Shown one piece after another: positions 35,543 through 43,388 of a stretch of 64,000 nt of DNA. This DNA comes from DASQMT01 sp963827335 (GTDB taxonomy: Bacteria; Actinomycetota; Thermoleophilia; Solirubrobacterales; Solirubrobacteraceae). The stretch covers positions 186,001-250,000 of the forward strand of contig CAWHAP010000010.1 of the NCBI GenBank assembly GCA_963827335.1, read 5' to 3'. Each line of letters starts with the position of its first letter. The stretch's first letter is position 1. The notes under the pieces are model-generated. The model had not been told where the DNA came from. It did no database searches and saw nothing but the letters and a program-made list of their open reading frames with translations. Both the position numbers and the translations under genes were made by a program.

Positions 35543-36304
35543 ATGCGCCTCGGCAAGTACCTCGCCCACGCCGGCGTCGCCTCGCGCCGGGCCGCGGAGC
35601 AGCTCGTGTTCGCCGGGCGCGTGACCGTCGGCGGCGAGGTCGTCCGCGATCCCGCGCGCGACGTGGGGGAGGGCGACCACGTCGCGGTCGACGGCCGCAT
35701 GGCCGCACTGGAGCGCCAGCACGTCGTCTACGCGCTGCACAAGCCCGCCGGCTACGTGAGCACGGCGAAGGACCCGCAGGGACGGCCGACCGTCGTCTCG
35801 CTCGTCCCGAGCCGCGAGCGGCTCTATCCGGTGGGGCGGCTCGACGCGGACACGACGGGGCTGATCCTGCTGACCAACGACGGCGAGCTGGCCCACCGGC
35901 TCACCCACCCGTCGTTCGAGGTCCCGCGGGTCTATCGTGCCCAGGTGCGCAGCGCGCCGGTGCGGGAGCCGGCGCTGCGCAAGCTCCGGGAGGGCGTGGC
36001 GCTGGACGACGGCGTCACGGCCCCTGCGGGCGCGCGGCGGCTCACGCCCGAGCGCGTCGAGCTCGTCCTCCACGAGGGCCGCAAGCGCCAGGTGCGGCGG
36101 ATGCTCGAGGCCGTCGGGCACCCCGTCGTGCGGCTCGAGCGCGTCGCCTTCGGGCCGCTGCGGCTCGGCGACCTCCCGCTGGGCGGCCACCGGCGGCTCA
36201 AGGCCGCGGAGGTGGAGGAGCTGCGGAGGGCCGGCCGCGCGGCGCAGGCGCCGGCGCCGGCGCGGCGCGGGTCGCGGCGGCCATCCGGTCGACGGCCTCG
36301 GTGA
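35543..36304 (+). CDS. rluB: Ribosomal large subunit pseudouridine synthase, RluB family
   Basis: A 253-aa protein with an N-terminal S4 RNA-binding domain (RLGKYLAHAGVASRRAAEQL) and an RsuA/RluB catalytic domain: HKPAGYVSTAKD, YPVGRLDADTTGLILLTNDG with the catalytic Asp, and HEGRKRQVRRMLEAVGHPVV. The C-terminal Ala/Pro/Arg tail overlaps the convergent PatB-like gene by about 107 bp. It follows the usual scpA-scpB-rluB neighbourhood, with two genes inserted. Confidence 0.92.
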   Translation: MRLGKYLAHAGVASRRAAEQLVFAGRVTVGGEVVRDPARDVGEGDHVAVDGRMAALERQHVVYALHKPAGYVSTAKDPQGRPTVVSLVPSRERLYPVGRLDADTTGLILLTNDGELAHRLTHPSFEVPRVYRAQVRSAPVREPALRKLREGVALDDGVTAPAGARRLTPERVELVLHEGRKRQVRRMLEAVGHPVVRLERVAFGPLRLGDLPLGGHRRLKAAEVEELRRAGRAAQAPAPARRGSRRPSGRRPR

Positions 36305-37377
36305 TCAGCGCCGCGGAGGTCCCGAGGTTCAGGCGGGCGAAGCCGCGGCCGGGCGCACCGAAGTCCGGGCCGGCGACGAGGGCCACGCGCCCGCGCTCGA
36401 GGAACGCTGCGGCCGGGTCGTCGCCCAGGCCCAGCGCGCGGCAGTCCAGCCACGCGAGGAAGCTCGCGTCGGGCGGCCGGTAGCCGATCGCGGGGAGCCG
36501 CTCCGCGAGCAGCGCGGCCAGCAGGCGCCGGTTCGCGTCGAGCCGCCCGAGGAGGTCGTCGAGCCAGGCGTCCCCGTGCACGAACGCCGCCTGGGAGCCG
36601 ATCACGCCCAGCATCCCGGCGCGGTAGCGCAGCTCGTCGGGGAACCGGGCGGCGAGCTGCTCCGCGATCTCGTCGGAGCCGGCGATCGAGATCGCGCACT
36701 TCAGCCCGGCGAGGTTGAACGCCTTCGACGCCGACGTGAGCACGACCGAGCGCGAGTCGCCCAGCGCGCCCAACGGCGTGTGGCGCGCGCCCGGCAGCGC
36801 CAGCGGCCCGTGGATCTCGTCGGCCACGATGAGCGCGTCGTGCCGGGCGGCGAGCGCGGCCACGTCCGCCAGGCGATCGGGCGCGAGCACGCGGCCGGTC
36901 GGGATTGTGCGGGTTGCAGAGCAGCAGCGCCCGCGCGCCGCCGGCGAACGCCCGGTCGATCCCGTCGAGATCGAGCTCGCCGGCGGCGAGCGGGACCTCG
37001 ACGACCTCGCAGCCCGCCTCGGCGATGCCCGGGAAGAACGGGGGATAGACCGGCGTGTTGATCACGACGCCGGCTCCCGGGGCGAGCGCGCGCAGGACCT
37101 CGACGATCCCGGTCATCACGTCGGGCACGATCTGCATCCGCGCCGGGTCCGGCGTCCAGCCGAGCCGGCGGGTCATGAAGGCGGCGCACGCGTCGAGCAG
37201 GCCGCCGGCCTCCGTGTAGCCGAGGTCGCCGAGCTCGATCGCCTCGTGCAGGGCGTCGCGGATCGGCTCGGCGAGCTGCACGTCCATCTCGGCGACGAAC
37301 GCCGGGAGCACGTCCGGCGGGTGCTCGACCCACTTCGTGCTGCGCCGTTGGCGGAGGTTGTCGAGGTCGTGAAACAA
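36198..37377 (-). pseudogene. PatB/MalY-type PLP lyase/aminotransferase, single-base frameshift
   Basis: The first frame, from a likely TTG at 37377, gives RQRRSTKWVEHPPDVLPAFV, AEMDVQLAEPIRDALHEAI, DVMTGIVEVLRALAPG, NTPVYPPFF and LLLCNPHNP. It then goes off frame at the GGG at 36901-36903. Removing one G restores NPTGRVLAPDRL, DEIHGPLALPG, TSASKAFNLAGLKCAI (PLP lysine) and the rest to 36198. The family includes cystathionine beta-lyases. Either a recent inactivating insertion or a homopolymer sequencing error explains it. The TTG start abuts repeat R1 copy 3. The C-terminus is antisense to the rluB tail. Confidence 0.8.
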
Positions 37378-37378
37378 G

Positions 37379-37440
37379 GTTTCGCCTGCCAGGTGAGCGG
37401 CTCGTTCCTCGCGCTCACCTTCGGCGACGTTACACGTACC
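37379..37440 (-). repeat. Structured interspersed repeat R1, copy 3
   Basis: A 62-bp copy in the gap between divergent patB-like and aroH. Stem GGTGAGC (37392-37398) pairs with GCTCACC (37413-37419); versus copy 1 one pair has changed on both strands (C-G to T-A). The minus-strand loop reads GCGAGGAACGAGC plus C, and the outer end reads GGTACGTGTAACGTCGCC. As in copy 1, the GGCGAAAC side directly abuts a start codon. Confidence 0.8.
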
Positions 37441-37464
37441 CGATTGTCCTAGAGTGGCCGCCCC

Positions 37465-37830
37465 ATGCGCCTGATCGCCTTCAGGGGAGCGAACACCGTG
37501 GCCGCGAACGAGGCGGACGCGATCCTCGACGCCACCGAGTCGCTCATGCACGAGCTGCTCGGCCGCAACGGGCTGGAGACCGGCGACCTCGTGAGCTGCC
37601 TGTTCACCCTCACGCCGGACCTGAACGCGGAGTTCCCCGCGGTCGCCGCCCGCCGCATGGGCCTCAGCCGCGTGCCGCTGATGTGCGCGCAGGAGATCGG
37701 CGTCCCCGGCTCGATGCCGAGCGTCATCCGCGTGATGATCCACGCCTACGCCGACGACCGCCACGACCCGGTGCACGTCTACCTCGGCGAGACCGCCGCG
37801 CTTCGCCAGGACCTGCACGGCGCGCAGTAA
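37465..37830 (+). CDS. aroH: Chorismate mutase, AroH type
   Basis: Converts chorismate to prephenate, the branch step to Phe and Tyr. It has 121 aa: RGANTVAANEADAILDATES, LVSCLFTLTPDLNAEFPA, SRVPLMCAQEI and the C-terminal PVHVYLGETAALRQDL match the trimeric AroH family, with Arg and Glu active-site residues in place. TAGAGT (37450-37455) lies 9 nt before the ATG. hisC follows after 10 bp. Confidence 0.95.
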   Translation: MRLIAFRGANTVAANEADAILDATESLMHELLGRNGLETGDLVSCLFTLTPDLNAEFPAVAARRMGLSRVPLMCAQEIGVPGSMPSVIRVMIHAYADDRHDPVHVYLGETAALRQDLHGAQ

Positions 37831-37840
37831 TCTCAGCGCG

Positions 37841-38923
37841 ATGCCGATCGAGTTCGCCGAGCGGATCCGCCGCATCCCCGTCTACCCGGCCGCCGGCGGC
37901 TACGCGCTGCCCGGGGACGTCGCGCTGCTCGCGTCCAACGAGTCGCCCTACCCGCCGATCCCCGCCGTGGTCGAGGCCGTGACCGCGGCGCTGAGCGGCC
38001 TGAACCGCTACCCCGACCCGGGCAACACGGCGCTGCGCGCGTCGCTCGGCGACCGCTACGGCGTGCCGGCGCACCGGATCGCGATCGGCAACGGCTCGTG
38101 CGACATCCTGCTCGCCGCCGGCGAGGCGCTGCTGGAGCCCGGCAGCGAGCTCGTCTACGCCTGGCCGAGCTTCAGCGTCTACCCGCACCTCGCGGCGGCG
38201 TCGGGCGCACGGGCGATCACCGTCCCGCTCGACGCCGACCACAAGCACGACCTCGGCGCGATGCTCGAGGAGATCAACGCCGCCACGCGGCTCGTCGTGG
38301 TCTGCAACCCGAACAACCCGACGTCCACCGCGCTGCCGCTGGAGGAGATCGCCGCGTTCGTGCGCGCCGTCCCGCGCCACGTCGCCGTGATCCTCGACGA
38401 GGCGTACTGCGAGTTCAACCTCCTGCAGGACCCCGACGAGTCGATCGAGCTGCTCGACCGCCATCCGAACCTCGTCCTGCTCCGCACGTTCTCCAAGGTC
38501 TACGGGCTGTGCGGGCTGCGCGTCGGCTTCGCCCTGTGCGGCTCCGAGGACTTCCGGATCGCCACCGACCAGGTGCGCCAGCCGTTCTTCTGCAACGCCG
38601 CGGCCCAGGCCGCGGCCACCGAGGCGCTCAAGCACCAGGACGAGGTCGCCCGGCGGGTCGAGCGCAACCTGGCCGAGCGGCTGGACCTGGAGGACGGCCT
38701 GCGCCGCCTCGGGCTCGCGCCGGCCGAGTCGCAGGCCAACTTCGTGTGGGTCGACCTGCCCGACGCCGAGGGCGAGCCGGCGCTCGTCGGCGCGCTGGCC
38801 GAGCGCGGCGTGCTGGTCCGCTCGGGATCGGCGCTCGGCCGCGAGGGCGCGCTGCGGGTGACGGTCGGGACCGAGGCCGAGAACCAGCGCTTCGTCGAGC
38901 AGCTCGGCGCGCTGCTGCGATAG
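37841..38923 (+). CDS. hisC: Histidinol-phosphate / aromatic aminotransferase
   Basis: A 360-aa fold-type I PLP aminotransferase. SNESPYPPIPAVVEAV, NRYPDPGNTALRASL, GNGSCDILLAAGEAL, CNPNNPTSTALP, ILDEAYCEF, TFSKVYGLCGLRVGF (PLP lysine) and the C-terminal LRVTVGTEAEN are HisC-like. Because it follows aroH directly, a role in transaminating phenylpyruvate or hydroxyphenylpyruvate is as likely as histidine synthesis. TAATCT lies 7 nt before the ATG, although it also overlaps the aroH stop. Confidence 0.85.
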   Translation: MPIEFAERIRRIPVYPAAGGYALPGDVALLASNESPYPPIPAVVEAVTAALSGLNRYPDPGNTALRASLGDRYGVPAHRIAIGNGSCDILLAAGEALLEPGSELVYAWPSFSVYPHLAAASGARAITVPLDADHKHDLGAMLEEINAATRLVVVCNPNNPTSTALPLEEIAAFVRAVPRHVAVILDEAYCEFNLLQDPDESIELLDRHPNLVLLRTFSKVYGLCGLRVGFALCGSEDFRIATDQVRQPFFCNAAAQAAATEALKHQDEVARRVERNLAERLDLEDGLRRLGLAPAESQANFVWVDLPDAEGEPALVGALAERGVLVRSGSALGREGALRVTVGTEAENQRFVEQLGALLR

Positions 38924-38965
38924 CCCGGGGCTGGCCCTCGCCGATGCGCGGGCCCTCCCGCTCCA

Positions 38966-39502
38966 CTACCGCACCCGCAGCTCGCGGAGCGCCGCGCGGC
39001 GCTGCTCCTTGCTCGTGCGGTCGAGCGTGAGCACGCCGTCGAGGTGGTCGAGCTCGTGCTGGAGCACGCGCGCCTCGGGCATCACCGCGTCGATCTCCAC
39101 CGGCGCGCCCTGCTCGTCGAGGCCGCGCATGCGGACCCGCGCGGGCCGTGCGACCTCGATCCAGATGCCGGGGATCGAGAGGCAGCCCTCCTCCTCGGTC
39201 TCGCGCTCCTCGCTCGCCCACTCGAGCACCGGGTTCACGAGCGCCAGCACCGGGCCGTCGGGCTCGGTCCGGTAGACGAACACGCGGTTCATGATGCCCA
39301 CCTGCGTCGCGGCGAGGCCCGCCTCCATGGCGTCCTCGAGCAGCCGGCGCATCTCGGCGATCTGGGCGCGCACGGCGTCGTCGACCGCGTCCACGGGCCG
39401 CGCCCGCGCGCGCAGCGCCGGGTCGCCGTACTTGCGCACGGCGGCGAGCGCGGCGGAGCGCATCTCGAGCTGCTCGGCCGTGGGTTGATCGGTCGTCGCC
39501 AC
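38966..39502 (-). CDS. def: Peptide deformylase (first of two)
   Basis: Removes the formyl group from nascent chains. It has 178 aa from GTG 39502. All three metal motifs are present: GLAATQVGIM (GxGxAAxQ-like, G slightly shifted), EEEGCLSIPG (Cys ligand) and QHELDHLDGVL (two His and Glu). TACACT lies 9 nt before the GTG on the minus strand, so it is leaderless. A second deformylase begins at 63842. Confidence 0.93.
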   Translation of the reverse strand: MATTDQPTAEQLEMRSAALAAVRKYGDPALRARARPVDAVDDAVRAQIAEMRRLLEDAMEAGLAATQVGIMNRVFVYRTEPDGPVLALVNPVLEWASEERETEEEGCLSIPGIWIEVARPARVRMRGLDEQGAPVEIDAVMPEARVLQHELDHLDGVLTLDRTSKEQRRAALRELRVR

Positions 39503-39565
39503 CGCCTCGCAAGTGTAGGCACTGACCGACGCTGCGACTCCCCGCGGCGGCCGTATGATGCCCGC

Positions 39566-41698
39566 GTGCCGAGCATCCCCGAGCGCCTCGCGCAGGCCGG
39601 GCCGCAGACGCCCGTGTCGCGGTTGGCGTCGTTGCAGCGGGTGGCGGATGCGGCGTTGGCGTATCTGTCGGAGGAGGAGCTGCTGCGTGAGCTGTTGGTG
39701 CGGATCACGGAGATCCTGGGCACCGACACGGCGGCGATCCTGTTGTTGGACGAGTCGGGGCAGGTGTTGCGGGCGCGGGCTGCGAAGGGGATCGAGGAGG
39801 AGGTCGAGCAGGGGGTGCAGATCCCGGTCGGCAAGGGATTTGCGGGCCGGATCGCGGCGGAGCGCCGTCCGATCGTGATCGACGATGTCGATCATGCCGA
39901 CATCCTGAATCCGATCCTGCGCGAGAAGGGGATCCGGTCGTTGTTGGGGGTGCCGTTGCTGGCGGAGGATCGGGTGCTGGGCGTGTTGCATGTCGGCAGC
40001 CTGGTGCCGCGGCGGTTCACCGCGGACGAGGGCGATCTGCTGCAGCTGGCGGCCGGTCGCGCCGCGGTCGCGATCCAGCACGCCGCGCTCTACGAGCAGG
40101 AGCGCAGGGCGCGGAGGGCGGCGGAGACGGCCCATCGGCAGTTGGCGTCGTTGCAGCGGCTGGCGGATGCGGCGTTGGCGTATCTGTCGGAGGAGGAGCT
40201 GCTGCGTGAGCTGTTGGTGCGGATCACGGAGATCCTGGGCACCGACACGGCGGCGATCCTGTTGTTGGACGAGTCGGGGCAGGTGTTGCGGGCGCGGGCT
40301 GCGAAGGGGATCGAGGAGGAGGTCGAGCAGGGGGTGCAGATCCCGGTCGGCAAGGGATTTGCGGGCCGGATCGCGGCGGAGCGCCGTCCGATCGTGATCG
40401 ACGATGTCGATCATGCCGACATCCTGAATCCGATCCTGCGCGAGAAGGGGATCCGGTCGTTGTTGGGGGTGCCGTTGCTGGCGGAGGATCGGGTGCTGGG
40501 CGTGTTGCATGTCGGCAGCCTGGTGCCGCGGCGGTTCACCGCGGACGAGGGCGATCTGCTGCAGCTGGCGGCCGGTCGCGCCGCGGTCGCGATCCAGCAC
40601 GCCGCGCTCTACGAGCAGCGCCGGCTGGCGGACGCGCTCCAGCGGCGCCTGCTGCCCGATCTGCGCGAGGTCGCCGGACTCGAGCTGGCCGGCTGCTACC
40701 TGCCGGCGAGCGGTGCGAGCCTCGGCGGTGACTGGTACGACGCGTTCCCGCTCGCCGCCGGCCAGATCGCCGTCGCGGCGGGCGACGTGGTCGGTCACGG
40801 CGTCGACGCGGCCGCGGTGATGGCGCAGATGCGGACGGCGCTGCGCGCGTACGCGCTGGACGGGGCGCGCCCTGCCGCCGTGGTGGAGCGCGTCAACGCC
40901 TTCGTGCACGACCTCGGCCCGCCGACGATGACGACGCTGGCCTACGTCGTGATCGATCCCGAGCGCGAGTCGCTCGAAGCCGTGATCGCCGGGCACCCGC
41001 CGCCGCTGATGATCCCGCGCGAGGGCGCCGCGTCCTTCCTGCCGCTGCAGGGCGGCGTCCCGCTGGGCGCGTCGCCGCTCGCACGCTACCGGAGCGACAC
41101 GCACCCCTTCCCCGCCGGGGATGCGATCGCGCTCTACACGGACGGGCTGGTGGAGAAGCGCGGGGAGTCGATCGACGACGGCCTGGCACGGCTCCGCAGG
41201 CTCGCCACGCCCGCGCTCGGCCCGGACGCGCTGTGCGCGCGGCTCGTCGACGCGCTGGCGCCCGGCGAACCGGCGGACGACGTCGTCGTCCTCGTCGCGC
41301 GCGTCCCGCCGCCGCCGGAGCGCCTGCGCGGTCGCTGGCCGGCCGACGCGCAGCAGCTCGTCTCCGTTCGCCACGCCCTGCGCCGCTGGCTGCGGGTGCA
41401 GGGGGCGACGGACGACGAGACCGCCGACATCACCGTGGCCTGCCAGGAGGCGTGCACGAACGCGGTCGAGCACGCCTACGGCCCTGGTGCCCGGTCGTTC
41501 ACCGTGGAGGCGGCCTGCACCGACGGGGTGGTGCGCATCACCGTCTCCGACGACGGGTCCTGGCGGCCGCCCCGCGGCGCCAACCGCGGGCGAGGGATCA
41601 CGATGATGCGAGCGCTGATGCACCGCGTGGACGTCCGGCACACCGACGAGGGCACCGTCGTCGTGCTCGAGCGCGCGCTCGCGCGAGCGGCCGCATGA
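39566..41698 (+). CDS. GAF-GAF-SpoIIE phosphatase with C-terminal RsbW-like kinase
   Basis: A 710-aa signalling protein. Residues about 19-178 and 192-351 are two almost identical GAF sensor domains (each with LAYLSEEELLRELLVRITEI and GFAGRIAAERRPIVIDDV). A PP2C/SpoIIE phosphatase follows, with GGDWYDAFPL and AAGDVVGHGVDAAAVMAQM. The C-terminus is a histidine kinase-like ATPase: ACQEACTNAVEHAYG (N-box), SDDGSWRPP, GRGITMMRAL. It should dephosphorylate, and may also rephosphorylate, an anti-anti-sigma factor; the STAS gene overlaps its stop. TATGAT lies 6 nt before GTG 39566. Codons in the GAF copies (many TTG Leu) differ from the rest. Confidence 0.9.
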   Translation: MPSIPERLAQAGPQTPVSRLASLQRVADAALAYLSEEELLRELLVRITEILGTDTAAILLLDESGQVLRARAAKGIEEEVEQGVQIPVGKGFAGRIAAERRPIVIDDVDHADILNPILREKGIRSLLGVPLLAEDRVLGVLHVGSLVPRRFTADEGDLLQLAAGRAAVAIQHAALYEQERRARRAAETAHRQLASLQRLADAALAYLSEEELLRELLVRITEILGTDTAAILLLDESGQVLRARAAKGIEEEVEQGVQIPVGKGFAGRIAAERRPIVIDDVDHADILNPILREKGIRSLLGVPLLAEDRVLGVLHVGSLVPRRFTADEGDLLQLAAGRAAVAIQHAALYEQRRLADALQRRLLPDLREVAGLELAGCYLPASGASLGGDWYDAFPLAAGQIAVAAGDVVGHGVDAAAVMAQMRTALRAYALDGARPAAVVERVNAFVHDLGPPTMTTLAYVVIDPERESLEAVIAGHPPPLMIPREGAASFLPLQGGVPLGASPLARYRSDTHPFPAGDAIALYTDGLVEKRGESIDDGLARLRRLATPALGPDALCARLVDALAPGEPADDVVVLVARVPPPPERLRGRWPADAQQLVSVRHALRRWLRVQGATDDETADITVACQEACTNAVEHAYGPGARSFTVEAACTDGVVRITVSDDGSWRPPRGANRGRGITMMRALMHRVDVRHTDEGTVVVLERALARAAA
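39622..40099 (+). repeat. 478-bp tandem GAF duplication, unit 1
   Basis: This segment is repeated at 40141-40618, offset by 519 bp (173 codons). I see one difference over 478 bp: CAGCGGGTG versus CAGCGGCTG, changing Val to Leu. The intervening 41 bp code for an Arg/Ala-rich linker helix. Confidence 0.95.
40141..40618 (+). repeat. 478-bp tandem GAF duplication, unit 2
   Basis: Second copy of the GAF-coding segment. Silent sites are unchanged as well, so the duplication is recent or homogenised by gene conversion. The sequence outside the units reverts at once to the CTC/CTG leucine usage of the neighbours. Confidence 0.95.
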
Positions 41699-42057
41699 GC
41701 CCGCTGGCGCGCGTGCTCGACGAGCAGATCGGCGAGCTGGCGGTCGCCGCGGTCGAGGGCGAGGTCGACGCCTCGAACACGGGCGATCTCGGCGAGCGCC
41801 TGCGCGCGGGGCTGACCAACCGCAGCATCGCGCTGATCGTCGACCTCTCCGCGACGACCTACCTCGACAGCGCCGGCATCACCCTGCTCTACGCGCTGGA
41901 CGCCGAGCTGCAGGGGCGCCGGCAGCGGCTGCATCTCGTCGTGCCCGCCGGCGCGCCGATCGCGCGCGTGCTCGCCATCGCCGGGCTCGACGGCGCCGTG
42001 CCCGTCCACGCGACCCGTGCGGCGGCGATCGAGCAGGCGGCGGCCGGCAGCCCCTGA
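41695..42057 (+). CDS. STAS-domain anti-anti-sigma factor
   Basis: A 120-aa RsbV/SpoIIAA-type protein. VAAVEGEVDASNTGDLGERL and DLSATTYLDSAGITLLYAL carry the phosphorylatable serine (LDSAG). It begins in an ATGA overlap with the phosphatase/kinase, and the pair should form a partner-switching module. When unphosphorylated it would sequester an anti-sigma kinase. No sigma factor gene is adjacent. Confidence 0.9.
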   Translation: MSPLARVLDEQIGELAVAAVEGEVDASNTGDLGERLRAGLTNRSIALIVDLSATTYLDSAGITLLYALDAELQGRRQRLHLVVPAGAPIARVLAIAGLDGAVPVHATRAAAIEQAAAGSP

Positions 42058-42115
42058 AGCCACGAAGGGCTACGAATCGCGCCTGCGCTCTGGTACAACT
42101 GGCGGCGAGTACGAC

Positions 42116-42211
42116 ATGGCCGACCGAGTCCAGCACGAGCGCAGCACCCCCGCCGCGACCTTCGGCCCCTATTCGTACGGCTTCTCCTACCGCACCTGGC
42201 GATTTAGCTAG
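42116..42211 (+). CDS. Putative aromatic leader peptide for aroF attenuation
   Basis: A 31-codon ORF from ATG 42116 to TAG 42209-42211. The second half reads TFGPYSYGFSYRTWRFS: Phe16, Tyr19, Tyr21, Phe23, Tyr25, Trp28 and Phe30, seven aromatic residues out of the last sixteen, with all three kinds present. It lies 129 bp before the DAHP synthase gene, the committed step to these amino acids. Its stop codon touches the 5' arm of a long hairpin. This is the architecture of ribosome-mediated attenuation. A weak purine stretch precedes the ATG, and TACAAC (42094-42099) may be the -10. Confidence 0.72.
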   Translation: MADRVQHERSTPAATFGPYSYGFSYRTWRFS

Positions 42212-42276
42212 GCGCTCGGCCGGCGTGGCGTCCCGCCCCGCCGTCCACCACAACCGTGGCCCCCGGGCCGAGCGCC
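42211..42276 (+). promoter_or_regulatory. Attenuator-like hairpin upstream of aroF
   Basis: GGCGCTCGGCC (42211-42221) and GGCCGAGCGCC (42266-42276) are exact 11-bp complements. The 44-nt interior can fold CCAC/GTGG (42245-42259), and a competing GGCC-CCCG-GGCC hairpin (42258-42269) shares the 3' arm. A ribosome finishing the leader would cover the first arm, while one stalled at aromatic codons would leave it free. That allows two exclusive structures. No T-tract follows, so termination may be Rho-type or the effect may be on translation. Confidence 0.6.
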
Positions 42277-42340
42277 ATCTCCACCGTCTGTCCGTATCGT
42301 CTCTGCGGAGGCGCGTTATCCCAGGAGCCCTGAAGAACCC

Positions 42341-43372
42341 ATGATGATCGTGATGAAGCCGACGGCCACCGAGGAGCAGGTGCAGGCCGTCATCGCCCGG
42401 ATCGAGTCCTGCGGCGCTCGCGCCCATCCCTCGCGCGGGGAGGAGGTGACGGTGATCGGCGCCATCGGCGACCGCGAGCACGTCGCCCGCCTCGGGCTCG
42501 AGGGGCACGAGGGCGTCGAGCAGGTCGTGCCGATCCTCAAGCCGTTCAAGCTGTCCTCCGCCGAGCTCAAGCCGGGCGACCGCACCGTGATCGAGGTCGA
42601 CGGGCGCCGCATCGGCGGCGAGCACTTCTCCCTCATCGCCGGGCCGTGCACCGTCGAGTCGCGCGACCAGACGCTGACCGCCGCGCGGATGGTCGCCGCC
42701 GGCGGCGCGAGCCTCTTCCGCGGCGGCGCCTACAAGCCGCGCTCCTCGCCGTACTCGTTCCAGGGCCTGGGCCAGGAGGGCCTGCGGCTGCTGGCCGAGG
42801 CCAAGGCCGAGACCGGGCTGCCGATCGTCACCGAGCTGATGGACGCGCGCGACCTGGAGCCCGTGGTCGAGGTCGCCGACGTGATCCAGCTCGGCGCGCG
42901 CAACATGCAGAACTACGCGCTGCTGGCCGAGGTCGGCCGCGCCGGCCTGCCCGTGCTGCTCAAGCGCGGCCTGTCCGCCACGCTCGAGGAGCTGCTCATG
43001 GCGGCCGAGTACATCCTCAAGGAGGGCAACCCGAACGTGCTCCTGTGCGAGCGCGGCATCCGCACGTTCGAGACCGCCTACCGCTTCACGCTCGACCTGA
43101 CCGCGATCCCGGTGCTCAAGGAGCTCTCGCACCTGCCGGTGATCGTCGATCCGAGCCACGCGGCGGGGCGCCGCTCGCTCGTCGAGCCGCTCTCGCTCGC
43201 CGCCGCCGCGGCCGGCGCCGACGGCATCATCGTCGAGGTGCACCCCGAGCCCGACGAGGCGATCTGCGACGGGCCGCAGCAGCTGCGCGCCGACGGCTTC
43301 GCCGAGTACGCAGAGAAGGTCGAGCGCGCCGCGGCCGTGGCGGGCAAGGTGCTCTCGAACACGCCGGTGTGA
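42341..43372 (+). CDS. aroF: DAHP synthase with N-terminal ferredoxin-like regulatory domain
   Basis: 3-deoxy-7-phosphoheptulonate synthase, condensing PEP and erythrose-4-phosphate at entry to the shikimate pathway. It has 343 aa. Residues 1-70 form a small ferredoxin-like domain (VMKPTATEEQVQAVIARIES), as in the tyrosine-inhibited Thermotoga-type enzyme. The catalytic barrel shows SLIAGPCTVESRDQTL, FRGGAYKPRSSPYSFQG, QLGARNMQNYALL, LLKRGLSATLEE, CERGIRTFE and VDPSHAAGRRSLV. AGGAG at 42323-42327 precedes the ATG. It is the first structural gene of an aromatic operon with tyrA and aroA. Confidence 0.95.
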   Translation: MMIVMKPTATEEQVQAVIARIESCGARAHPSRGEEVTVIGAIGDREHVARLGLEGHEGVEQVVPILKPFKLSSAELKPGDRTVIEVDGRRIGGEHFSLIAGPCTVESRDQTLTAARMVAAGGASLFRGGAYKPRSSPYSFQGLGQEGLRLLAEAKAETGLPIVTELMDARDLEPVVEVADVIQLGARNMQNYALLAEVGRAGLPVLLKRGLSATLEELLMAAEYILKEGNPNVLLCERGIRTFETAYRFTLDLTAIPVLKELSHLPVIVDPSHAAGRRSLVEPLSLAAAAAGADGIIVEVHPEPDEAICDGPQQLRADGFAEYAEKVERAAAVAGKVLSNTPV

Positions 43373-43388
43373 GCGGAGCGGCCCGGCG

